A DNA stretch of 64,000 bases, taken from NCBI RefSeq assembly GCF_015706575.1, contig NW_024037059.1, positions 29,708,129 through 29,772,128 on the forward strand, read 5' to 3'. Made by a program: the position numbers and the translations under genes. Shown piece after piece: positions 22,771-34,764 of the stretch; the first letter of the stretch is position 1; each line of letters starts with the position of its first letter. The DNA is from Patiria miniata (taxonomy: Eukaryota; Echinodermata; Asteroidea; Valvatida; Asterinidae). The notes beneath the pieces are model-generated. The model was given only the letters and a program-made list of their open reading frames with translations, had not been told where the DNA came from and did no database searches.

Positions 22771-22794
22771 CTTGAGGTTTTACCCACGACGGTC

Positions 22795-22803
22795 TTTTTA
22801 TAC
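22795..22803 (-). promoter_or_regulatory. TATA-like box of the bHLH gene
   Basis: The minus strand reads GGTATAAAAAG. Transcription would start near 22770. GC boxes (GGGGTGGGCGG, ACTGGGCGG) occur about 25-55 bp further upstream and a CACGTG E-box at about 22945. Position relative to the gene supports this; it is untested. Confidence 0.5.
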
Positions 22804-23779
22804 CCAACAGTAAGGCGTGATCGATGAGAGGGGTGGGCGGTCAGTGTGAGACTGGGCGGTTGTCACGCTCCGTGCCCTGCCTGGTACTTACATCTTCAAG
22901 TCACCCATACAGACTCCCAACTTGTGCCCAATACGTATCAGCACCACGTGGATGCCTGCCAGGTCATAGAAACGTTTAGATGTTCTATCGGTGCCGAAGT
23001 TGTAACACTAGACTTAATTGATGGTTGGTGTGCAGTGCACAGTGTAGCATGCATCGGTGGTTTGGGCGATGATGAGATTATGCGAAGAGTCGTCTTCAGA
23101 TGAATTTGCAGTCTAGAATGTTTTAATTCTAGTCAGTTAACATTGGTGAGATTTTGCGACACTACTTTGTACGTAACGGCACTTCAATTGCATTAGAACA
23201 TTGTGTGGAATTAGGTCTACGGCTCAGTACAAAACTAGTGCGTGTCAAATTATAGTATTACTAGTATAACTTAGTTGGTTTGGTATAAGTTATATATTAA
23301 GTATAAGTTTAAATTCCTGCTCACGTGCAAATGTATAGATGGTGAAAGGATTTTAGGAAAATTCATTGAATGGTGCCACGTAAGTTACTCTTTAATTACT
23401 TATAGGCCTGATGAAGTACTGCAATGTTCGTTTTACATTTTCTGCTTCAAATTTACTTGCAGCTGAACGAAACATTGCATGCAACTCGCAAGTATATCTT
23501 CCAACTCTAAATTTGACGTTCAAGTTTGGCTTGTTAACATTTACTGGGACATGCAGTTGTGAAGTTAGGTTACTCCATCCTAAATATGTTTAGGTTTGAT
23601 GTCTGTATATTATAGTCGGTAAAGCATCCCTGCGGGGAAACATTACACCTACTTAGATAGAAGACAATAAGAAGACAATGAGAACATTTTAGTTTTCAAA
23701 CCTCATGCACATCTTTCAAAGTGTTATTTTCTAGCAAATAACACGAAAGCAATAGTGGGGCGTATAGGGGAAGTATATG
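22804..23779. other. Upstream flank of the bHLH gene
   Basis: Unique-looking. No gene was seen. The first 250 bp are CpG-bearing and likely proximal promoter; the rest is AT-rich. Confidence 0.35.
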
Positions 23780-24068
23780 GGGAATTGTGCCTTTGATAAA
23801 ATAAGCATGGAATTTGGCACATAGTCAGAGTATGTCTTTAGAAAGATATTTGGCTATAGGGCCATCGCAGATTTGTCCTTTAAAAATATAGGTAGAATAA
23901 CAAGCAATTTTCAAAATTTCAAAATGGCTGCCATTGCTTGTTATTCTACAGGTCTATTTTTTAAAAGACAGATCTGCGATGGCCCTATATAGCCAAATAT
24001 CTTTCCCATGACATACTCTGACTGTGTGCCAAATGCCATGCTTGTAGTATCATCAACGGCACAATCCC
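23780..24068. mobile_element. Palindromic MITE H
   Basis: Arms of about 120 bp: ATTGTGCCTTTGAT at the left, ATCAACGGCACAAT at the right, with TTGGCACA-AGTCAGAGTATGTC, AGATATTTGGCTATA, GGGCCATCGCAGAT and GAATAACAAGCAA all inverted. The central AAAATGGCTGCCATT is itself palindromic. A half copy sits at 8240-8397. Confidence 0.85.
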
Positions 24069-26090
24069 ATCACCTAACAACCGTACTACAACTGCTTTTC
24101 GTGGAGAAATTGCACATTTAAGTGTAATCACTAGTGGAGCACAATCTGTTCCTTGTGGTAATATCTTGGCCCAGACACAAACATGAATGCATACAGAAAG
24201 GTGTAAACCCTTGGAGAAGACAGGAAAATGTCAGCATGTCTGTTTAGCTACCCAAACATTTTGGAGTGATTTGCTAACAGTGCCCGGGGACGGAACAAGT
24301 ATGCGACAAGCAACAAATATGTAGTGACACCGGGGGAGGAAACCGTACACCGCGGGCCAACCGAGGGAGCGTCCGGCCGACAAATTAGCCCGAATTACGG
24401 CCCGGCTGAGCGCGCTCGAGCTATGCCAACGCTTGATCCTTGGAGTGGTGGTCAGAAGTTACGGGGTTTTGCAACTAATTAGGTCCGAACTGCATGAGTT
24501 CAATCTCTTATCTTTGTGGAAATTTGGAAAGTTATTTTGTTTGCGAAGTAGTGCCATGGTAATTCAGTTAACTTATGAGCAGGGGTTGGGTTGGCCTTGA
24601 GGGTGCCAAACTCGCTTTCAAAGCTAGACTCATAATATAATGACATAGCGCTCTCGTACTAACATGATTTAATTTCAGGGAGTTTTACAGGTTTGTTTGT
24701 GTTTCTACACAAGTATAAAGATACATTTTTACATAAAACGGCAGGTCTGATGATGATTGTGCAGGTTTTTGCACTGTAACCCCGAAAGTGTACATTTTAG
24801 CAGGTAATATTAGTGTTTGTTCCATGTTACTAGTTGCACCATGGAGCTATGGTCGCATATACACCATCGTATCAACTAACATCACCGGCAAGTAAACATG
24901 AAAACATTCTTCCACCAATTTTTATACATTTTAGCGGGGATTTATGATTCCAAGAAGACATTCTGTCATTTAGAAGAAATAAAGAAAACAAAGTGAATAA
25001 AGTTTTGGGGAACTATATCCCTGCCAATATTAGCCAATCAGAATCAAGATTTGAAGCGCACGCTTTCAACACTGACCAATCACAATCGTTCCTCTTGGCC
25101 TGACGACTGGTACCTTGAAAAAAAATCAAGGTTATTTCTTCTTTTACTTCTAGACTTTAAAAACTAAATTTTCTTATATTCTTTGCATGAATTTATAATC
25201 AGTTAATGTTAGGAAATTACTGAAGAAAAATATGCTCAATCGGAAATATCTCGGTAGCTGCGGGCCAACGAATTCATGTTCATGCATGAGTCACGTGATT
25301 GTGCCATGTAATTTCTGGAAGGAGTACCGGTAGACTTTTGAGTAAAGAAATTGTTTTGACCCCATCAGTGACCCCATGATGACATTTGACCCCAGTTTGG
25401 TCATGTAACTTGTTGGGGCTGAGTTACTGAAACGTTTGACAAAGTTGGGTTGAAATCGTTCAAAACATGTAGTAGCAATAGATAATGCCAACGTTTGTTA
25501 CTAACTAACGGACTTTAAGAGTGAGAGACATGATGATGTGTTGGGCTGCTATCCGGCAGCCCAAAAAACAATTTAAGTTTGGCTGGTTCACTGCCCCCAT
25601 AGCTTTATGTATACACTGCATTGCTTGTTTGTCATCCCCATGGTGCAATGCGAAAGTCGAAAAGTTTCATTCGGCCCTTTGGTCGCGAAAGTTTGAGAAA
25701 CTACAACGAAATGAAATTGGAATATTTCACCATCCTTTGAGTGTGTCCATGGTGTGTCCAAATTTCCGTCACAGTTCGTCCGTCACTTTTCCTCGGAGTG
25801 GCACCGAGTTGTTGCCACGGAAACTAATCGACGATTGTCTAAACAGTTGATTTGTTGTGAAACGGACCAGAATATAATTTCTGTTCTATTCGGCCTCGGG
25901 CAAGGACTGTGCATCAAACTATTTTTTCTGTGACGGAAGAATTCTCAAGTGTGCAGGTAACTGAAGGTCGTCATTCGAGGCAACTTTGTACAGAGAGTCT
26001 ACAAAACAAGTTAATCCAAAAATAACGGGTTAGATGTGACAAATATGAACTTGAACAACGCCAGTGTATGGTCTTTGATTTAATTCCTTA
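24069..26090. other. No gene seen; GC-rich patch 24280-24430
   Basis: The patch holds CCCGGGGACGG, CGCGGGCC and GCGCGCTCGAGC, unusual against AT-rich surroundings, and lies about 1.5 kb upstream of the bHLH promoter. CCAATCA boxes occur at about 25033 and 25076. A 109-codon frame at 25521-25850 has no recognisable motif. Confidence 0.35.
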
Positions 26091-26630
26091 AAGGGAAGAT
26101 ACAACATTTGTAAACATCGAAAAACAAAATGATCGAATTATCACGAAATTCTTTACTGGACTGTTACTGTTAGGGAATGACAGTCTAAAGCATCCCGTAC
26201 AATCATGGCTCCTGGTGTGCTGTCATTTTAAAGTAAAGTGGTATTTTTGTATCAATTTCCAACGCTGGTCGGCCGACCAGCGTTGGAGAACACTGGCCTT
26301 TTTTCAAAACCTGCTCCTTGTTTTTCATATTTAATTATTCCGCATTGGCTTTGCAATTGATTACACACCTGTGAAGGGGTACAAGCCTGCTAGACTGATT
26401 CTCTGACCTTACAATTCCCCAAAGTCAATAAATTGCTCCGTTTCATCTTAAGTGGGGTCAGGGAACCAGACTACAAGAACATGGTTGGTTTTCTTTGTTT
26501 TTCCAGCATCTATGAACCGAAAACATGAAACAAGCTAATGTAACAATATTGGCTATAACATACTATTCCTCCAAATCCATTTATTTCTGAAAATTACAGC
26601 AAAAACAAATGTTGTATATATATACGTTCC
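26091..26630 (+). mobile_element. REP-B copy 3, longest
   Basis: Starts CTTAAAGGGAAGATACAAC and ends near ACAAATGTTGTATATATA, giving inverted termini AAAGG-AA-ATACAACATTTG. TTAA next to the ends suggests a TTAA target. It contains a perfect 28-nt palindrome at 26259-26286 with arms CCAACGCTGGTCGG. A second inner inverted pair is GATTCTCTGACC / GGTCAGGGAACC. Confidence 0.82.
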
Positions 26631-26654
26631 TCTAATTCTTATTTTAACTGGGTA

Positions 26655-26905
26655 GCCCATTCAGTGGAATCCACTGATCTGACATGGGGCCCAGTAAAGA
26701 GAAGGCAGTGTGAAGAAAGTACGGTTTTAGATGTGGGAGGAAAAACTCACATTCTGAGGGAAACCCACGGAATCAGGCAGGGACTGAAAACCCAATCCGT
26801 TATTGCCCCGGGCAGGAATCGAACCGGGTCACAGCGGTGGAAGGCGAGGAAAGTACGCCAGTCCGCTATGCCAAGCCGACTCACCAGGTTGCATCTTTAA
26901 GGTTG
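26655..26905 (-). mobile_element. tRNA-derived SINE, copy 1
   Basis: Read on the minus strand, the head has an A-box-like TGGCATAGCGGACTGG and a B box GGTTCGATTCC at tRNA-like spacing. It is followed by a body with GGTTTTCAGTCCCTGCC, TCCGTGGGTTTCCC and TTTTCCTCCCACATC. The head is at about 26900. The body is shared with 34765-34950. This is an RNA polymerase III type retroposed element, not a functional tRNA, since the acceptor stem does not close. Confidence 0.85.
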
Positions 26906-28119
26906 GTTTACCAGCTTTCCATCGATACCTTACTTATACCTTTGGAGACGCGAGTACCACTGATTTATAAATAGCATCTTATATGATCCACTGTACTTAT
27001 TCAAGCCCAATTGAAAACAGTGTAAAATCAACAAAGTTCAGGGCCAAATAACATGCAAGCCAACATCACTGGGGTTTTTCAAACAAAAATTTAATTATTG
27101 TCTTTTCTTTCATCTTTTCCTTTTTTTTTCAATTTTAGGTAAATTAGCCAATTACATTTTTAAATATTCACACCCAAACAAAATCACCTCCCGAAAAGTG
27201 ATAGTTCCCAAGCTGTAGCCATTTTTACAAGTGGCATTCTTTCACTTTCACAGGCAAATAGGACCCATTTTTCATCCGTATTTTTATCATTATCAAGCTT
27301 GCCCTCAGATGGAAGCCCAAAAAACCAGGGAGTTGATCCTTGGGTATATTTACAAAATTCCACCGTTTTTAAAGCCAAAAGAAGTTCTGGGGGCACTTTT
27401 TATGCTAATGAGCTAGCGTAGAAATTCTCACTTTAATTAGTTCAGTGCACCCTAATTAGCCAAGTTGGAATGAGCTTTCCAAACATGACTGCACCATCAC
27501 TGTGCATGAACTGTGCGTGAACTGTGCATGATGTGTGTTTACAATTACAGGGAGCTAGTCAGACCATGGTCAGACCAACTTGGCAACTTTGTATTGCAAC
27601 GTGACTTTTCTTCTCTCCAAATAGGACACGGTCCCCTGCTGCCCTCCTTTATCCAACTTTTTGATTTATAGTTTCTCAAGTGGATACACCGTCGATCGTA
27701 TTGGTACCACGAGCAGTGTTTCGGAGACCAGACCAAGCGTTGAACTTCACAGTTCAATTCAATGTCGCAGCTTTGCATGTGCACGGGCGACCGAGCGTGG
27801 TCATTGTCAAAAACTAATCCGCAAATCTCCAGCATAATCAACGGACAAATTACGGGCTTAGCGGTGATCCGATCCAGTCGTTCCAGGCCGCGATTCACGA
27901 CAAGTAAACTGGAGACATTTGCTCGTCACAACTTTTGACACTTCGTATCTGCTTGTGCTACACACCGTCCTTTTCTTCTGTCATGGAAGGGGGGGGGGGG
28001 GTTGAATTGCTGACCTATATCTGCCAGTGGGGTTAATAATGACAACGGACAGGTACCGGACATGTAACATGGTATTTTGAATGTCGGAGTATTTTGAATG
28101 TCGGAGTAATATCCAACAA
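26906..28119. other. No supported gene; coding-like open frame 27545-27898 (minus)
   Basis: The 117-codon minus-strand frame is CpG-richer than its surroundings but lacks an ATG near its start, splice sites in phase or any recognised motif. A G run lies at 27989-28000. Confidence 0.3.
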
Positions 28120-28215
28120 GACAAGAAGTCTTTCCAAGTACACTGTACATTTAATGTGTGTACTACCGCTGTACATTTAATGTGTGTACTACCGCTGAGT
28201 ACTCGAGTACTCGCG
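28074..28215 (+). repeat. Two short tandem duplications
   Basis: An 18-bp unit (TTTTGAATGTCGGAGTA) occurs twice at about 28074-28108. A 26-bp unit (TACATTTAATGTGTGTACTACCGCTG, broken here for length) occurs twice at 28146-28197. They are followed by GAGTACTCGAGTACTCG words resembling array C. Confidence 0.75.
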
Positions 28216-28341
28216 AGTCTTATGTGCTACCAGTACTCGTTGTTCTATAGAGTGTGCCCAAAAAAGTGCAACATTAAAAAAAATAATAATAATTAAAACT
28301 GTTTAATGTTTTTTTTTCTTCAATGAAATTATATATTACAA

Positions 28342-28629
28342 TAAAACCTAACTGTTTCTCAATCCACTCCTTTTTACCCCGTTCTATTTGGGTCCCTAGA
28401 TCCAGAAATACAATCGATTAGGGGTGTAAGTGAAAGGGTGTAAATTTTACTTGGGCCACTCTCACCTGTGATTTCACCAACTTCAATGCCTATTCAATGC
28501 CTATATATGTCCACGTGAGAGAGGCCCAAGTGAAATTTACACCCTGCCATTTATGGTTGTACTTCTGGATCTCAGGGGACCCAAATGGAATGGGGAAATA
28601 GGAGTGGACTGAGAAATAGTCAGGCTTTA
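28342..28629. mobile_element. 288-bp foldback MITE
   Basis: Inverted ends TAAAACCTAACTGTTTCTCA and TGAGAAATAGTCAGGCTTTA (about 80 percent). The arms continue through TGGGTCCCTAGATCCAGAA, GTAAATTTTACTTGGGCC and CACGTGAGAG. The loop holds a duplicated CAATGCCTATT. It abuts a REP-F fragment. Confidence 0.8.
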
Positions 28630-28637
28630 ATGTGATA

Positions 28638-28865
28638 TTTCCCAAGAAGAGTAGCCATTTTGAAAAAGGATCCCTCCACAACATGGCTAAATAGCGCCAC
28701 TTTCGGACCCAATTGCATCCGAAATGCTCAGAATTGGAAGCCCCAAGTCCAGGCCAGAGGTACAGTACCCTATGTCTTCAATCCCTAACTCCATGGCTCT
28801 CAGAAATCTCTCATATAAAATAATTTGAATCTATAACAATTACTAATGAGCTCGGCGGGCGGATT
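28638..28865 (-). mobile_element. REP-F fragment, copy 2
   Basis: Right half of REP-F: GATCCCTCCACAACATGGC, AATAGCGCCACTTTCG, GGAAGCCCCAAGTCCAGGCC and GAGCTCGGCGGGCGGATTT. The other half is missing and replaced by the foldback MITE. Confidence 0.75.
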
Positions 28866-29539
28866 TTTAACCTATTTTTACCTATACTTGCTTGCGCCCT
28901 TAGCCGACCTTAAATCATCCTTTATTGAAACTATAATTATTCCAGCACAAACTCGTAATCGTGTAACGTTACTAAAAATACCCAAAGTCCGATCATCATC
29001 GCGAATCATGGCGACTTATTTGAGTGGTTGCCGTCCTTCAATCCAACACTTAGGAACAGGAGTCTATCCAAGAAGATTCAATTTCAAGCACTTAGGATTT
29101 AAAAAGTAGTTTTGGCCTATATTCATGGAACACTTAAAATCTCAGTTCCGCTTCACACTGTGACTGCACTCTTATTTAGTCTGCGATGTACAGACATCGT
29201 GTCGTTGACTTCAGTTGATACATCACAGGTCCCCCCTACAGATCAGCCTTGTACATAGCTTGAGACAAAGCAGAACTGCCACCTCCACTGAGCGAGCATT
29301 TATCAAATTAGGAGGGATTTTGGTGGACCCATTTTCTCTGAATAATGTGAATCACAGTGAATTGTGATTTTTGTATAGCATTGAAATAATTCTGGAGTGT
29401 CCTTTTGACTTTCAACTATTTTCTAACTCGTTGTTACCTGAAATTTCAACTGAAAAAATATCAGCATACTGACTCGTTATACAAATTACCAACACAGCTT
29501 TTATACACAAGCACACAATTGTGTAAATATATTCAATCG
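28866..29539. other. No recognised feature
   Basis: Unique-looking with no codon-biased frame. A GTGAATCACAGTGAATTGTGATT imperfect palindrome lies near 29347. Confidence 0.4.
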
Positions 29540-29700
29540 TGGACCTCTCTCTTTTGTTTGTACATGTACTTTTTAGGAAGACCTCCCATATGTTTTGTAC
29601 ACGATCGTCAATCGTGGACCTTCGGTCAATCGTGAACCCTATTGTCCTCTATTCTATTGTTTAAAGTCCACAATTTGAATGTGTAAACAAGTACACCTTT
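29540..29700 (+). mobile_element. REP-C copy 2
   Basis: TTCAATCGTGGACC, TTTTAGGAAGACCTCCCATA, GTTTTGTACACGATCGTC and CTATTGTCCTCTATT in the same order as 20410-20750, without the twin palindromes. Confidence 0.7.
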
Positions 29701-30828
29701 GACACCTTTGTTAATTATTTAGACTTTTTTCGACCTCAACAGACAAAAATACCACTGGTACTCATTACGGAATACCATTACCATTACGGTGTCCATTTTG
29801 TGAACGGTAGGCCCGAAAGTGTCACAAAATTAGCGTTCTGCAATCATGTCATCCAATGATTTCTATAAAATATTGTAGATAAGGGACCTATGCTCCGACT
29901 TGTATGGGTTTTATGTACTCTAAACTCATTTCAAATATTAATAAAAATGTGATAAAAAGTGCCAAGTTCTGATCACAACCGTGCGCACTCTGTATGTCGG
30001 CGTGTAGCGTCGACCACGCCGTTTCCCAGAAGGCAAGTCACATCACAATCGGACCATCGACGTCACGAATAAACCTTCGATACATAATACACGAGTTTTT
30101 ATTGGTCGTTTTTCTAAATTTGTGCAACTAAAACGAAAGAAATTTGGCCAATCCCTACAACACTTTGACATCACTATAAGTGACGTCACCAAGCGCTTTT
30201 CCCGACCAGTAGGAAGCCCCGCTTTTGTCACTGGGGTGGTAACCTTTTTATTCATCAATCAACGCTTGTGAAACGTGTGGCCTCCCCCCCCCCCTACCTT
30301 TTTTTTGGTGTCCCCACTCAGAATTTGGGAAGGCAAAAATTATTGAGCGACCCCTCTAGAAAATGAGACCCTATATATAAGAAGCATCTCGCCCCCTGGA
30401 CCCTAAATACCCACTGAACACTGCAGATTTAACCCAACAAGAGTTTTCTGATACATTTTCATACACAGGTACAGTTTAGGGTATGAGTCCCACATTAAAG
30501 AAAAACATCCCTTTCTATTTTCATATACCTACTACATATGCATATCACAAACTTCCTTTCCTTGCTCTACGCTGAGAGTGTCTGTTAGTTCTGTAGGACA
30601 AAATAAACAAACACGATGTGTTCCCTGCGTAAATCGTAGGCGCTAAGTGTCTGGCAACAATTATTAGAGAAGGTGGTTCACACTTTATTAGTGTCATCTT
30701 GACTGGCAACAAGCTCTTATCTCTGCTTCTGTCAGTCATTACAAGAGTGGCAGATGATTTGGATTTGGGACTTGCAAACTGGTGCGCGGTCAGTCAGTAA
30801 AGTCAGTCAGTCGTGTGTCAGTCATGCA
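29701..30828. other. No recognised feature
   Basis: Unique-looking. C run at 30283-30293, and CAGTCAGTCAGT words at 30790-30815. Confidence 0.4.
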
Positions 30829-30899
30829 TGGGCGTCAATCAGTGGGAATGTGCTCTCCCCCCCCCCCCCCCCCCCACTTACCTGTGCCTCCCACTTTTT

Positions 30900-31095
30900 C
30901 GTCCCCGAATAAAAATTGTAGCAAATATTTGATTCTATAGCTTAGCTGATTCATCGACTCCAAATATCATGATGTTTAAATTACGATCTTTTGGTCACAA
31001 ATATTGCTTAAAGTGGTCAGAAATTGTCTACGATCGCACCACAGAGCCTTAAGAATCCAAAATTTGGTCTGCAACCACTTGATTGGGGTTGCAGG
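30900..31095. mobile_element. Degenerate CAAGGGCGGATC-family hAT fragment
   Basis: AAGTGGTCAGAAATTGTCTACGATCGCACCACAGAGCC-like text (shown broken by changes) and AAGAATCCAAAATTT match the interior of 1161-1469. The termini are gone, and a C run precedes it. Confidence 0.5.
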
Positions 31096-31167
31096 CCAAC
31101 AAATAAACTGCCATAGAACTCAGTGATAAATACCGCCATTTCCCAAGATCAGGAAAACTACTCACAA

Positions 31168-31450
31168 CTCTCCAAGGAGTTTTGGACACCCATCAAATTA
31201 AAGCTTATTTCATCATCTTTCATTTTCTGTTAAATTTTTGGGTGGTTATCCAATGACTTTTGGAGAAAATCCATCCAAAGACGATCAACCCTAAAAGAAG
31301 CCATGAAGCCCATCGCCATTTTTGAAAAATGATGCCTACGCTCCACTGCAAAATAGAGCAAATCATACTTCATAGGGCCTGATTTCATCCAAATTTCACA
31401 GAAATACAATGTCGCAGTCCTGTGCACGGCTTCCACCCTTCTTTTTCACA
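31168..31450 (-). mobile_element. REP-F fragment, divergent
   Basis: CATCTTTCATTTTCTGTTAAATTTTTGGGTGG, CCAATGACTTTTGGAGAAAAT, CAAAGACGATC and later blocks follow REP-F order but at low identity, so this is an old copy. Confidence 0.5.
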
Positions 31451-32714
31451 AACCCTAAAGTTCATGGCCCATAAAAATGCTCCAATAACAAAATGAAGGC
31501 ATACAAATCATGATTTGGCCCGCGTATAGGCAACTTTGGGCCTACTTGCTTGCACCCTTGGAGACCTCATGGCTGCCGGCTATATAGCCACTGCTGTTGA
31601 TTACGGCAGTCGAAATAAACAAACAAGTGGTCTCCAGACGGAAGGGACTGATTATGAGGATTGGATTATCTGGGTCTGGTGTGGTTGCGTTAAACTACTG
31701 TCTGTTTACTTTGCCCTTCCGTTAGAGAAAATAAACAAACAACATGGATGGTTGCGGGCAGATAATTGCGTAAATCAGTTGTCAGAATGCGGTCAAAAGA
31801 TAACTTGGGACAATAATTTTAATGAGATTACGAAACCAACGGTCTAATGACAGGTTAGTGCATCCACTATTCGGTTGTAAATAAAGAATTCATTTGTCAA
31901 CCAAATTTGTGTTCAGGTGTTCGGTTATCCCATGGAGTATAGCTCCATGGTCATCCATGTACAAGAATGGTCCTTCTTCATAATCTTATGGAGACATATC
32001 TCCATATGGTTTCAATATGATATCTGCTGGATATCTTCTGACTTTTGTACAAAAAGCTTCATTGAAATTTAAAAACTGCGAAAATGGTTATCAACAAGTA
32101 AGCGCAGCACATGCAATTGAGCAAATTTAATTTTACGCAGAATGCATTTCTAAGATCCATCAACTCAATCTAAAGGCCGATAAAAACAGACCTTCAGTTA
32201 ATTTTTTTTCTCTGAAAATATGTGAAATGTCTTTGTAATTGGAATATTCTTTTCCTTTAAATCAAATAATTAAGTTCAAACCAAATCTAAGTTCAAGAAT
32301 TGAATCATGGAGCAATAAAAAAAAAGCAAAGCTTTCTTCAAAAAACTTTGTGCCAGTTTCGTTTTGCCTCTAACCTTTTGATTATAAAAAAAACCCCACG
32401 AAATGAAGGCTAAGGATGGTTCTTTCGCTTGATACAATGTATGCGTATACTCAAAATCTGTATGCCAAGTAAAAGAATCTGATTCTTATAATCAACGGTA
32501 AGGGTTAACGAACAAAATTTATCCAGCAAAACACGCATTTTAAATAAGCAGGGCCAAGCAGAGACTCTCAATGCAGTCCAAGAATTTCACGACATGGGAC
32601 CTTTTCTTTTTTAATCTTCACCACAAAATGGAGCACCGCTACCTCAGTTTCAACTTGATACTTATTTGAAATTCTTTCATTCCTTGTTTCGTGTAATAAG
32701 ATTGACACACAATC
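31451..32714. other. No recognised feature
   Basis: A 103-codon plus-strand frame at 31536-31847 shows no known motif. The rest is AT-rich. Confidence 0.35.
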
Positions 32715-32908
32715 CTATTTGTCCTGGATTTCGGCCATGCTTTCATACATAGAATCCACCGATTCGCCCCGGGCGGCAGCGTTGATAGGCTACCATTCCG
32801 CTTGTCCGAGTTTGCTCGGCTCAAGTTGATGGGAGGGCTAGCGTCGATTGCCCCGCTGTCTGACTGCCGATAATCACGGTCAATGTCGTTCCCATCGGAG
32901 TTTAATGT
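32715..32908 (-). CDS. Candidate terminal coding exon, unrecognised gene
   Basis: On the minus strand an acceptor-like ACTTGTAG precedes ACA TTA AAC TCC, opening a CpG-bearing frame: TLNSDGNDIDRDYRQSDSG, then AIDASPPINLSRANSDKRNG, then SLSTLPPG. In a second frame the same stretch ends GESVDSMYESMAEIQDK and stop (32717-32715). Both halves look coding: polar, acidic, Ser-rich, like a cytoplasmic tail. They are out of register by one base at a C3G4 run (about 32768-32774). That is either a one-base deletion in the DNA or a homopolymer error. The acceptor has a weak pyrimidine tract and no upstream exon was found. No family was recognised. Confidence 0.35.
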
Positions 32909-34394
32909 CTACAAGTCCGAGTGCAATTTTCGTTGTTCATTTTTAACACGTCCTTCTTTCATTTTGTATAACCACTGTATAATTGTTTCAATACTCTGTA
33001 GCCTGGGAAATTCTAGGGAGGGGGTAAAATGTAAAATGATCAATTTTTTGTGAGCCTTATTTTTGGGGTAGGGTAGTGATGTATGTAAGTTGTAACTGAG
33101 GGCAAGGGGAGGAACTAAGCCCGCCCTCCTCCCCGTAGTGGCCTGCCCCACCCTTCACGACCTAGGCTCAGAGTTTGACGAAGCCAAAAATACCTTTTTG
33201 GGGAATAAAACCTCTGAGTGTATACCCTTCCTTCAAGAAAATAGGCTTCAGTGCCCCCTGCAAATTGGACCTAATTATGCCACTGGGTTAGGGTAATAGC
33301 TAAAGGGACGGGTTCTCTGCTCGGGTTAAAGTAATTACGAACGTTTGGAAGTCACTCAAGTACAATGATATCATTGTACATGTAATGTAGGCCTATGTCG
33401 CTTTCGCCGGCAAAGGCCTAATCGAGCTCAGTGAATGAAATTCGCATGCACTCCTCTGAACATTTTGCCATTATTCCCGACCGGAAAACATCGGATTTAA
33501 GGGCAATTTGGTTTCATCTCGTCGTTCTGTTATGCTTCTGATCACGGTAAGATCCGTGAATATACCTTCTTATCGTGCCTTGATTATTGAACTTTCAAAA
33601 TAAGGAAAACAAGTGTAAATGTATCGGAGCTCAATATTTGGAAAAAAGTAATGTAAACAGATTTACCTCATAAAAGCTCGACTTTGCACCAAAATCAAGG
33701 TTACCACGAACCCTCATAATGTATCACAGAGGCTTGTATCACAAACGGGCGCTCGTGGGTCGATTGTAAAGGTTTAACGAAACATTTCAAAAGTCCTTTT
33801 ATTTACAGATGAGCAATTTACAAATTAACTTAATGCAGTGACGGCCTATAACTAGGCTACAGGGCTCAATGGGATTTTTATTAATAAACGGGTTTATTTA
33901 AATTGCCTTCTACACAAATCTGAGCAGGGGGCACGGGGGGGGGGGGGCAGGCCTCGAAAGGGGGCGGGGCAGGGCGTCCTCCTCACTTACACCATTGACT
34001 TATAAATGTCATGTAGTTGTTACATTGCCAAGTGTCCATCCTTACGCCAGATTGACCGCCAAAATTTCATCTTTTTCCTTCGAACGCAGACCTTGCAGTC
34101 TATTGCGGGAAAATGCCCCAGGCACTATCACTGGACAGTGCAAGGCAGGATTTTCACTTAATAAGTACCTGCCACGAACATTGTGTCTGGCCAATCCTCC
34201 TCCGGATACTGTGATGTAGAGAGACAGTCCTTAACAAATTGCCTGCATTAATGTTGACAGGGAGTAGGGAAGTCTGGCTTGTGTGCAGTGCTAATCTTCT
34301 CTAAGTCATCGGAAAGAATATCAGGTGAAAAGGTCGAAGGAACGGAGGTCTGAAACTTTAAAGTGGTTTCACACCCCATCACACCACAAACATA
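32909..34394. other. No supported gene
   Basis: An 18-bp perfect palindrome TACAATGATATCATTGTA lies near 33361. G runs lie at 33935-33947. If 32715-32908 is an exon, its intron lies here. Confidence 0.35.
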
Positions 34395-34690
34395 CAGGGC
34401 GAGTCAAAAACACGAAACCCAAATGTCGGGACTATTGTTTTAGTGCAGTTCTGCATGTAGCACTTTCTAGGATATGAAAGCCCAATTCATCAGCTTTCTT
34501 TTAGTACAAGAATCATTCAAATGACGCATGTACTTTTCAAGTTATGGAATTTTAAACACAACCACCGTTTTAAGGTTCTGTCCACGGATCACAAAAAAAG
34601 TGTGCGTTCTTTCAGCAAAACTTGAAAATTACATTAGTGATTTAAATGATTCTAGTAGCGCAAAGAAACATTTATTTTATTTCTTTCTGG
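34395..34690 (+). mobile_element. Tc1/mariner-like MITE (CAGGGTGAGT ends), rearranged copy
   Basis: Begins TA-CAGGGCGAGTCAAAAAC and follows the left arm of 39360-39870 (GATATGAAAGCCCA, ACAAGAATCATTCA, CTTTTCAAGTTA, GTTCTGT-CA-GGATCACAAAAAA). It then jumps to the right-arm block CTTGAAAATTACAT-AGTGATTT. An internal deletion joined the arms, and the right terminus is lost. Confidence 0.75.
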
Positions 34691-34764
34691 TAATGAAACC
34701 AAGGATTCATCAAAAGTGTCCTAGGCACTGTAGCTAGCTCGAAAGCCTGAAGAAACCTGTAGAG

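Noticed and set aside
26655-26905. Functional tRNA gene
   Set aside because: A and B boxes are present but no closing acceptor stem or anticodon arm; the shared body marks a SINE.
27545-27898. 117-codon minus-strand frame as a gene
   Set aside because: Begins at GTG with no ATG, no in-phase splice sites, no recognisable family.
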